A stretch of DNA of 64,000 nucleotides, from contig NC_086375.1 of assembly GCF_036588685.1 (NCBI RefSeq), positions 49,918,955 through 49,982,954 of the forward strand, in the 5' to 3' direction. Origin of the DNA: Mytilus trossulus. Lineage: Eukaryota; Mollusca; Bivalvia; Mytilida; Mytilidae. Positions 12,801-24,800 of the stretch are shown in pieces. The first letter of the stretch is position 1. The number at the start of each line of letters is the position of its first letter. The translations under genes and the position numbers were made by a program. Under the pieces are notes generated by a model. It was not told the origin of the DNA. It did no database searches and worked only from the letters and a program-made list of their open reading frames with translations.

Positions 12801-15800
12801 GTGTATAATGCTTAAGATTCACACTTAAAAATCTTCTGTTGCAATTACTTTCAGGTTAGGGTAAAATTTATGCTAGATTGACTGGACTATCTTTCTGATC
12901 TCTGTTTCAGTACAGACTCAAGACAAGATTTTGACAATATTCAAACCTTGGCTTTCATGTTGTCTTTTTCGTCTTTGATAAATGTTGCTCTTCCAGCACC
13001 AGCTTTAGCTACATTTTTTATCAGACTTGTAGAAGCTCCATGGCCAACTCCAAATGTAAATACTCTGTAATAAATGGAATAAACTCATCTATTAATACAA
13101 GTACAATACCTTGTTTATGGTTATACAAATATAGAAGTAGAATTTCCATTAAAAGGGATGACAGGAATTTAAAATATTATGCACAGTTCTATTACCAAAG
13201 CCTGAATCCTCACAAAAATCAAAGTGCTTGCTAGCACTGTCGGTAAAGATTGATTTACTTCTGCAATGTGAACACATTTAAGGTAATATTTAAAATTGAA
13301 GTTATTTTCCATTGTTCATAATTGTAACTATTATAAACAACTAAAAACTACCTACATTGGTATTTTATTAAGTAAACAACATTGCAACTGATGAGCCTAT
13401 GTCCTACTCAAACAGTAACGATCAGTAACTGTAGGTATAATATCACATCAACTATTATTGATCTACTTCACTTACATTTGAAAAGATTATAAGTCCCACT
13501 AAAACATTTCATGAAATCTCTCTGATATCTGAATTCTTGCTTTTCATTAAGCTGTGAAATAAACTTCTGCATGAGAATACTTAAAACTAAATTTTAAAAC
13601 TATTACAATTTGTTAGGCAAATGTCACAATTTTTTTTCTATTAATTTTGAATATTGTAATTGCTTTCAAGGATTGCTAGTTCATAGAATAACAAGCAAAC
13701 ATACTTTGTGTTGTGAAATCATAACTAATCATATAAATATGAAGCAATATAAAGCATACCACTTGTCACAAAATTTTTATTAAGTTGTCTGACTATATCC
13801 CACCTTGAATTATGAGAATTTTGTCCAACTAAATTTACAACAGCTTCAGTATTACCAACTTCACCATCTGTCAACAGGAAAATCTGAAACAGAAATTATT
13901 TAACTTGAAATCGAAAATATTCACGAAGATGCAATTTGTTTTTTGCCTCAATCCACAAAAATTGATACTCCAGAAAATAAATGAGTCCACAGTAATTAAT
14001 TTATATTAACTTATGCATTAGTTTTTGTCTTGACAACATATGTATTCTTTGAAGAATTATTAAGATGGTATAGAAATAACTAGCAATCTAGAACTGTAAA
14101 AATTGAGGCATTTTTTTTATTTTTTTTTAATTGTTCCTATTTCTTTCAAAATACCTGTCTTGGATAGTCTTTATTATTCTCCATGCTATAGATTGCTGAT
14201 AATGGAGATAGAATATCTGTTCCACCCATGTTGGCCATCATTTCATTTTGATGATGTTTTGCAGCACCAAGACTTTCCTCATTATATTGTTGACTTCTGA
14301 AAAACATAAAATGAACATTTTGGTGACTCATCAATTATTAAAACAAGAATGTGTCCTCAGTACACGAATGCCCCACTCACACTACCATTTTCTATGTTCA
14401 GTAGACCATGACATGGGGATAAAAACTCTAATTTGGCATTAAAATTAGAAAGATCATATCATAGGGAACATGTGTACTAAGTTTGAAGTTGATTGGACTT
14501 CAACTTCATCAAAAACTACCTTGACCAAAAACTTTAACCTGAAGCGGGACAGACGGACGAACAGACGGACAGACCAGTAAACATAACGCCCCTCTTCTAT
14601 CATAGGTGGGGCATAAAAATTGCCATGGATTAAATATATGCTGATTTTCCAAATTTGTTTTTAAGTATTGCTAAAAAGAATCTCAATAGATATAAGGAGA
14701 AATTTGTATGTCAATAGCTTACAATGTTGATCATGTCGCCATTCCATCTAATGACATATATACTGCTGAAAATTTGTATCCAACAAATATTAATGAATCC
14801 ATCATTTCAAAAATGCATAATTTGCTAAACTACTCCAGAAAATATTGAATGTGCACATATTTTACAACTTATCATTTATAGCTGATACAAACCTTTGAAG
14901 CAGATTTCACTCTTATAGGTCATACCTTCCAACTGTCACTATTTGCGGGGGATTTCCCCCTTGAAGGCTCCCAAATGGAAATTTTGAAAGAGCAATTGTG
15001 TCCACAATTTTAAACAAAACAACTGATTAACAATGGTTTAAGGCTTGTAAAAGTATGAAGAAGCCAAAAAAAACCAAAAACATTAAAATACATTTGAAGG
15101 CCTCTTCAAGGTTTTTTAGGACTATGAGAGTTATTGCCCATGTAAAACCCCCATGGGCATTTTGAAAAGTTGGCAGGTATGATAGGTGTTTAGGTGGAGA
15201 AGGCAATACCCTATCTCAAATTAATTTGTAATGTTCTATGAACGATTTAACATCATACATAATACAGGTAGTTCAATACCTACTTGTCAAATAAGAAACT
15301 GTAACTACTTCCAAATGACACAATATTGAAAAGACATCCAACAGGTAAACTCTTCAAGAAAAGGAGTAAAGCTGCTTTAGATTTCTCCATTCTATCTCCA
15401 TCCATACTACCTGTATATGTAAATGTAGAAATTATAACAATATCAACAATGATGAAATCAAACTCAAGTTTAATTGTGGACTTTTTGGACTTCAATGTGG
15501 CCCTGATTTAAAAAAATTAGACCAAATCCAAAATTTGAATACATGTTTAGATTCAGCATACTAAAGAATCCAAAGTATTTAAGACTTTGAATTAAACATA
15601 TAGAAAAATGTCAATAGACAATCTAATAGAAAGTATTTGCAAACTACTGTTTTGGCACCCTGTTTCCAAAATGGTTGGGGCCAATACCCTTAAAATCAAT
15701 CCCAACTTTCCGTTCATGGTATGGAACCTTGTGGTACAATGTCATACAAATCAATAGACTTATACTCAAGTTATAATTCAGAAACATAAAAATCCACAAC

Positions 15801-18800
15801 TTTTTGCCTATAATACTGAAATGAATTGGGCTACAACATCCAAAATCAATCCTAAACTTTCCTTATGAGGTATGTAATCTTGTGGATCTCTACAATTAAA
15901 GACAAGTTATTCTCCCTGAAAAAAGAAAAATGCTTGCTGTTGAAACATGAAAATCAGAGTTTCTTTGCCTCTGATTCTTAAACAGAATTAGGACTATAAC
16001 CCCAAAAACCAAACCCAAACTTTCTTTTGTTGTATTTAATCTTGTAGTAAAATTTGATGGAGATTCATAACTCTTATACTCAGGTTATTGTCTGGAAACC
16101 AAATGTCTAAGGTTGACAACAGCACTGACAATGTTATATCATTATACCACCAAAATATTGGTTGCAGCAGTATTACCTGATCTGTCCATAACAAAAATAA
16201 ATTCCCTTTTAACATTTCTACAATGATTCTTCAAATCAGGTATAAAATTCAGCACCAAAACATCTTCTTTTAATAATCCATCTGAAAAACAATGACATAA
16301 CTAGAAAACAATCCTTAAAGTTATAATTATTATTCTGCCTCAATACAATGTGTGTATGTGTGTGTTTACAGTGCAATGAGGGTTTAACTCTAGGATTATG
16401 TTTCATAGTACAAAATAATAGAATCCTTCATCTGAGACACCTTTGTACTTGTTTTTGTAATTTGCAGAGAAACAAGACTACAAAAAAGACGATGCAAGAG
16501 TTGTCAATTAAGTTTTCTTTCTAATCATAGGCTTAATTGATAGTTGTTATTATACCACATTGTTATTGTGTCTTGTATTTTTGACCTTGATGCTATATAG
16601 TACTTTTTTGTATTGTTTTTCTACGCCTCAGTGACCAAGTGGTCTTACAGAAGTTCTACTTCTGTAATCACTAGTCAGTCAACACTGAAGCTGTGAGTTC
16701 AACCCTGCTTGTGCAGTTGCACTAGACTCTAATTCTAATTGACTATAATAGTTAGTTTTCCTATTGAAGGTATATGCAATACTTTTGGATTTTCCTGTGG
16801 CCTAAAATGACCTTATCATACCTTCACTTGTACAAGTAAAATATTGTTCAGAACTGATGGTAATAGAAGGCCTTTAATCTCTTATTTACTTAGTACAATT
16901 TTAAACTTGAGCTTTACTGAACACTAGACACAGCAACAGGTCAGAACAGGAATTCTACACAATGTATTTTGCTTGATGCAGTAAAAAGCAGGACTATTGG
17001 TATCAATCTAAGAGTTAAATTGATGTGTATTTTTTTCAGTTTTCTACAGCTTCAAACTCAAACTTTGTGCATAACATACACATTCCATAATAGACTCAAC
17101 ATAAAATGTGTAAGGGTTCCGCGGAACCCAGTGTCTCGCCTACTTTTTCTGAAATTCACAGGCTCAACAAAATGAGGAAAAAATCAATAAAAATATTCCT
17201 CTTGATACTATCTTTTGATTTTAAGTAGCTTCTGTCCAAGTTTAGTCAAAATCCAGGATAGTTTATGAATCTAATAAATGTTTAAAAACTTTAACTGCAG
17301 ACTGTATGTAATGTTAACTGGAAGAAAACTTAGTCCATTTATAAGTAAAATACAGATACACAGGTACAAAATATTATAAAAATTTCCTTCTAAATACTAG
17401 CTTATGATCTTAAACAAGCTTCTGTCTAAGTTTGGTACAAATTAAAAGTAGCAAAAGAAAGTTTGTTTTTTTTTAAATTTAACCACAGAGTGAACATGTT
17501 ATTTCCTGGCAGAAAATCTAAGTCCATTTAAAAGTAAAATACGGAAAAAATGGATTTATTTTTCCTTATGCATATTATCTTTTGATCATAAATTAGCTTC
17601 TGTCTAAGTTTGGTACAAACCAGGATAGTTTAAGAAAGTTATCAAAATTTTAAAAACTTGAACCACAGAGTGAATGTAATGTTTCCCCTCAGAAAAACTA
17701 AGTCCATTTATAAGTAAAATAGGGAAAAAATGGAATTTTATATTTACAAAATTAACATTTGGATACTATCTTGTGATCATAAACAAGCTTCTGTCCAGGT
17801 TTGGAAGTAATCCAGTATAGTTTAAGAAAGTTATTAAAATTTCAAAAACTTTAACCACAGAGTGAATATAATGTTTCCCTGCAGAAAAACTAAGTCCATC
17901 TATAAGTAAAATACGGAAAAAATGGAATTTTATTTTTACAAAATTTACTTCTGGATACTATCTTATGATCATAAACAAGCTTCTGTCCACGTTTGGAAGT
18001 AATCCAGTATAGTTTAAGAAAGTTATTAAAATTTCAAAAACTTTAACCACAGAGTGAATATTTGTGTACGCCGCCGCCGACGACGGAATGTAGGATCGCT
18101 TAGTCTCACTTTTTCGACAAAAGTCGAAGGCTCGACAAAAATGGGTTGTCACAAAAAATTGTATACCTTCCTTGGACATCAGTGATATTCACAATTCCAG
18201 AAATATCTGTATAATTATTTTTTGCATACAATAACATTAATTCCAAAGTTGTGATTATTTTCTTACCTTTATTACGATCACCAACTTCTAATATTGCTTC
18301 TGGCTTAGAAACATCATCATATGACACAGAAAACTCCAAATCTCTGTATTGACTAACTATGTCTTTTAACTTTATCTGAAATATTTAATACATGCATTTT
18401 AACCAAGTTGTTTATCAATTAAGAATCTTTAAGATAATGACATCATGAGTCAATGATTGCTGTGTTACATATTTGTTTTTCGTTTATTTTTTGTACATTA
18501 ATTAGTATGGACTTTGCTCATTATTAAGGTTCATCATAACCTTTTGGCTAAGATGGCCGTATTTACACCCCAAATTTTACTCTGAGTACAGACTAACCTT
18601 ATGATACACCTGCAACAGTTTTAAGGGATGGCAGGAACTAGATATATAAATTTTAAATGCATTTTATGTTTCAGATAATTATAAATTTTGCTAGATTTTG
18701 CTATCCATTTTTTTTTGTTCCTGCAGAAGGTGCAAAAATTAACTAAGTAGTGAAAACGATTGAGAAGCTCCCCTCATATAATCAATGTTATGAGTAGTAT

Positions 18801-21800
18801 TGATTTAAATGGACAATAGATGGACAATAGACACCTGTAAACAATAGGTGATTTAACAGGTTTAAACTGTGTAACTGAGTTGACCGTATCAAATGAAACT
18901 CGGGTGTTTGTTTATTTTGCTATCTTCTGCAGACTGAAAAAAAAATGGACATAAAAATCCAGGTAAGTTTTTAATTTTCTGAAACGTAGACCTCGTATAA
19001 CTTTTATATATCTTGTTCCTGCCATGCCTTAAAACTTTCCTGGATGTACCAGTTTGTCTGTACTCATAGTAGGGGTTTAGTATCATACTTTCATAAAATA
19101 TGTGAGAAGAACATAGCCCATGTCATGCTAACAACAGTTACTGTTTAAAAAAAAAAAAATATGTAATGTGTAATGTGCAAAGACCTTATAAGTGAATCAG
19201 TCTTTAATGACCTGACAACAGTATCGTAACTATATCCCTTCTTAATAAGTCTGTTTACAGGTTTTGTAAGCTTTTGAGGTGTCGATATGATTATAATGTT
19301 CATAGGGTCAGGGTTTGTTATTTGTAAATATTTGCTCTTTTGGTAGATAATTGACCTTTGTCTTTTATTGGAGTATTTACTTGCATAAGAGGACCGTGCT
19401 GCCATGCTGAACTTATGCATTTCAAAATAACGCTATGCATGTGTCAGAGGGGGCTTCAAGTATAATACAGTTACTTCAGAGTGGAGTTAGGAGCATCACT
19501 GAGAAAGATAAATCCAGCATTTTTTTTTCATTTGTAAAGGGGCATAACTCTAGAATGGTAATAGTGATGCCCCTAAAAATTTAAAATTGATCTGTGTTTT
19601 GTGGTAACAACTTCACTCAAAGCTAAACAAAAAGCAACATCTCACAAGTCTATGCCTACCTCTGCTGAATGTTTATCATCAGATATCCATATATGCCTAC
19701 CTCTTTGTTGAATGTCTATCATCAGATATCTGTGTATGCCTACCTCTGTGGAATGTCTATCAGATATCTGTGTATGCCTACCTCTGCTGAATGTTTATCA
19801 TCAGATATCTGTATATGCCTACCTCTGCTGAATGTTTATCATCAGATATCTGTCTATGTCTACCTCTGCTGAATGTTTATCATCAGATATCTGTATATGC
19901 CTACCTCTGCTGAATGTTTATCATCAGATATCTGTATAATCCTACCTCTGCTGAATGTTTATCATCAGATATCTTTGTATGCCTACCTCTGCTGAATGTT
20001 TATCATCATATATCTGTATAATGCCTACCTCTGCTGAATGTTTATTATCAGATATCAAATCTATGCCTACCTCTGCTGAATGTTTATCATCCGATATCTG
20101 TATATGCCTACCTCTGCCGAATGTTTATCATCAGATATCTGTCTATGCCTACCTCTGCGGAATGTTTATCATCAGATATCTGTATATGCCTACCTCTGCT
20201 GAATGTTTATCATCAGATATCTGTGTATGTCTACCTCTGCTGAATGTTTATCATCATATATCTGTGTATGTCTACCTCTGCTGAATGTTTATCATCAGAT
20301 ATCTGTATATGCCTACCTCTGCTGAATGTTTATCATCAGATATCTGTGTATGCCTACCTCTGCTGAATGTTTATCATCAGATATCTGTAACTGTAAATCA
20401 TCTCTATAAGTGCTAACAGATTTGATCTTGTGATGACCCTTTACTGATGCAGTGAATCCTAACTTAACAGGTTTTATTGAGTTCCGTGTATCTCCTGCAT
20501 CTCCAGCTATTAAAAGAAAATAATAAAAGCTATTTGTTAAATGCATTATTTGAAATTTGTGGAAGTAAATTCAAACTTAAACAATACAGAAGTGCAAAAT
20601 GGTGGCACATGCTATTTTGCAATCTTTATAGATATGTAGCTTAAGTCTTAACTTCATTGTCTAAACTTCAGTCTTTTAATTGTTGCTGTAACTAAGCCAG
20701 GTGAGCTAAACATCATTTATAATAATTAAATACTGGGTCACTAAGTTTTAACACAAGTTGATACCATTCTTTTCAGACAAATACTCAGTACCATTTATAT
20801 GTGTCTTTAAACTGATAATTTTTGATAAGGATGAGGGAACAATACTTTACAAGAATACAAGAATATTATTACACTGAAATTGCAGACCTGTGAATTTTCC
20901 TTTTGTTCCCTTATGCCTAAAAGATGTTATAGAATTAAATGTCTTTTTAAAGGAACTTATTGGTGTATAAACTCGACCAATACACTCTCAAACAAATGTT
21001 TGTGATTGACTTAATTGGTCCAATTTATACACCAATAAATTCCATTAGTTGTTTAATCCATATAGTTCTTTAGAATTGAAGATAGGGAATTTATATTTTT
21101 CCACACTCATTACCTCTATCACACATTAATTGTATAATTGTGTCTTTGAATAGGCCTGGTACATGAATATATTTGTTAGTTAACGCAAAAATATGTACTC
21201 AATGAAATTTGCTATTTTAAAAAAAACAAGTGAAACTGCGAGCTACTGCTCACTGATGATACCCCAACTGCAAGTGGATAATATTAACAGTGTAGAAATA
21301 TGCAAGTGTTCGGTAAACAGGAAGTTGTCGAGTGATGAATCTGAAAACGCATCACACGGTATAGCTGACTTATATAAATCCTGATACCAAATTTCAGAAA
21401 TCCTTGTATTGTAGTTCCTGAGAAAAATGTGACGAAAATTTTCAACTTGGCTATCATGTGTAAAATGATACAAGTGTTCGGTAAACAGGAAGTTGTCAAG
21501 TAATCAATCTAAAAATGCATCACACGGTATAGCTGACTTGGATAAACCCTGAATCCAAATTTCAGAAATCCTTGTATTGTAGTTCCTGAGAAAAATGCTA
21601 CAAAAAATATTCATGGGACAGACGGACTGACTGACGGACAGACAGAGGTAAAACAGTATACCGCGGGGGGTAAAGCGGGGGTATAATAAACTGCAAAAAC
21701 TCTTTTATCATTCAAATGAATTTTTTTGTGTATTATTAAGTGTAACGATTAATGTGCAGTGAAAATTAATTTTGTTAACGTCAGTGTTATTATCGCCATC

Positions 21801-24800
21801 ATCTTATTTACATTGGTTAAGAAAAATAGTATATAAATTATTTTGAGTTGGTATAGACTGACCTGATGAATATCTAGTATTCAAAACATATGACAAGACA
21901 AAATTCAGATTCCCATTTGGTTGAACAGTTAACTCTACAACATATGCCATGGTCAATACAGCAGTTTCCCCTGCATCCAAGTTACCAAGCTTACACACAA
22001 AAATATCTCCAGCATATTTACTCTCCGATAGGAAGAACGCAGCTTGACCAGTAGATGTAGCTTCTTCAAAGGTTATCTTAGCCTAAAAAAAAAAATATTG
22101 TATGTAATGTCTTAATTAATCATAACATTTCATAAGCTGATAACAATTTTAATTATACAATACCTCATGATTTTTCTGTGGCAGTTTCTTTTTACATTTA
22201 ATACAATACGCAATATGAGCTATTTTTTTTTATTTTCAGCAGCATAATAGTATAAAATATCAAAACTCATTACATGAACACATCTCATTTGATTTGCATA
22301 TATGGCCCACTTGCTTATATCATTATAAAGGAACATAACTCCAGAACAATAAAAGTGAGGCCACCCAAATTCAAAATTCTACACACAGTATTAAAGGCAA
22401 ACTAAAGTTAGAGAACAGAAACGAAGAATTCTTCCATTTAAAAAGGGGCATAACTCTAGAAATGTAAAAGTGACACCATCCAAATTCAAACTTGATCTAT
22501 GGTTTGTGGTAAGAACATTGTGTATAAGTTTGCAGAGGTAAAATTAAGAGAAATGAGTAGAAATCTCTATAGATCTATATCAATTTGGTTTAAATATAAA
22601 TTTTCTGTTAAGATGTTTGTAAAACTGTGTAATATTTTTGTTTATAAATAATAAGAATAATTCAATTACATAGATTGTATTTCTGATAGCTGGGAAAATA
22701 TTTCAATATGTTATATATTTTATCCTATGAAATATTTATGAATGGTAGGGATTTTTGCCCCAAAACATACAGGAATAGGGGTGGTTTTTAAAAAGCCAGA
22801 AGTCTGTTCCCAAATTAATATGTGTGGTTTGTCTATGTTCTTTTTTTTCTTTGGCCATGCTGTTGTCTGTCTTTTTGTCTTTTCCCTTTAAACCTAATAT
22901 CATTATTAGATTGAATTCAATGGTGGTCATGAAATATTATGACACTAGTACTGTCATACTTACTTAAATTTAATAAAAGACTTCTTTGAACCCTTTTGAC
23001 ATCATCAAATTCAATACAGACCTTGCACTTTTTAAAGTGATCATGTGATTACTAGAGCAAGTTATTTATGATAATTATATAGTCTAGGACTGTATTTTTG
23101 ATTATTTGATTATTTTGTAAAAAAATAATTCATGATTATCAATTATGTGATTATATTGGTAAAAGAAGTTGCGATTAGGTGATTATTTGACACTCCCCTG
23201 TCAGAGAGTACTCGATTAAACATTCACATTTTTTTAATCTTACCTGTTGCTTTTCCTGACATTCTGCTACAATGTGTCTGCCATTAATATCTGCTTCAAA
23301 CTTATACACAGCTGACATGTCATCAATAGGGAATACATAACGGGTCTCTATAGATTCTTTGCTGTTGTTAACATATGTCAATTTAGATTCAACATTGGCA
23401 ATGAATCCTTGAATTGTCACATGAGTCTTTGATTCTGTTAATGACACTACAAAGACAAACTGAATCTACAATCTAATTAACTGATCAGTTACTAATGTAC
23501 TGTGTATATATATATTTCAGGTATCAGTCATCCTAAATTTAAAGGTATAAACCTAGGAAGATGTTGACTCTTATTAATTAATGAATCAATTTGTCAGTAC
23601 TTACACGATATAATTCAAGATTCCATGTCAGTAGAGGGATACAGTTAACAAGTGACTTTACAAATTTTACCTGAAAATGCATAAACTTTTTTAACATGTG
23701 AGGTCATATGGCTCTTCAAATGTTTCAGTTCTACATCATTGGCTTTCAAATAAAGCATCCCTGATGAAGGTAATTAAAAAAACGTGTCAGACACATGAAA
23801 TTAACGAAACAATAACTTACAACCTAGAGTTAATTACTCATTAATAGAAGGGTGGAGAACATGTAGTTCTGACATGTATATATGGTTCTCTATGCATGAA
23901 TAGGATTTTAGAATGCTTAAAATGAAATATGAATTAAGACTTTTGATTGGTTTCATTGTGTAATCATGCAAATTCACAGCTTATCAGAGGCTATGACTTT
24001 GAGTGATACTATTTCATAAAATATTTGTGCTAAGTATTGTGTGCAAGTTTCATAACATACTGTCATGACTGTTGAGGCAACTTTGGTTAGAGAATGGAAA
24101 CAACAAAATTCAGCAATTTTTCAATTTGTAAAGATTGATGCATAACTCTAGACAGTAAAAGCTAAGCCATCAAAATTCAAAATTTATCTGTATTTTGCAG
24201 TACTTAGCTTTATATATAGCATTGTGTATCAGTTTCAGAACATATGGTTGAGGCATACTTAAGTTGGACAAAGGATAGGAAAAACTGAGCAATTTCCATT
24301 TGTTAAGGAGCACAACTCTAGAAGGGTACAATAGTGTCATCATTAAAATTCAAACTTGATCTGTTTTATGTGTTATGTGGTGATAAGCATTGGGTACAAC
24401 TTTCATAGTATTTGGTTGAGGCAAACTAATGTTAGAGAACGGAAACCAACTTTGGGATAGACAGACAAGGATAAAACTAATAGACCCCTCCTGTTCAGTG
24501 GGGTCATAAAAACTGTTTTTAATTAAATTCCCTGTAAATAAACTCATCATAGATACCAGGATAAAATTTTATATTTACGCCAGACGCGCATCTTCTCTGT
24601 TTACGTCTGTAACTTATTCACCTTCTGCTGTGTACGCTACTGGCATGTTGGGCAGTAACGAATATTTTCAAATTCTTCGTTTCTGTTTCTGAAACATAAA
24701 ACCTAAGCTCTTTCTCTTACGTGACTGATAGGGGTTTTCTGTCAGGATGTCCCATTCCTTAGACGATTGCTGTAACTGAGCTTACGAGTTACATCTACCC

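Noticed and set aside
13744..13883. Longer version of exon 9 using a more distal donor
   Set aside because: It would add WDIVRQLNKNFVTSG, which does not fit the VWA fold, and would spoil the phase with exon 10.
16622..16720. A tRNA gene
   Set aside because: Box A and B-like parts exist but no complete acceptor stem or anticodon arm pairs; a SINE head explains it better.
19669..20284. Plus-strand open frames of repeated (I/M)CLPLLNVYHQISVY peptides
   Set aside because: They are frames through the 41-bp minisatellite. The opposite strand carries the true exon end, and no start context or flanking coding is present.
19644..20391. CRISPR-like appearance of regular repeats
   Set aside because: Units are directly adjacent without unique spacers, the genome is eukaryotic and the unit derives from an exon.
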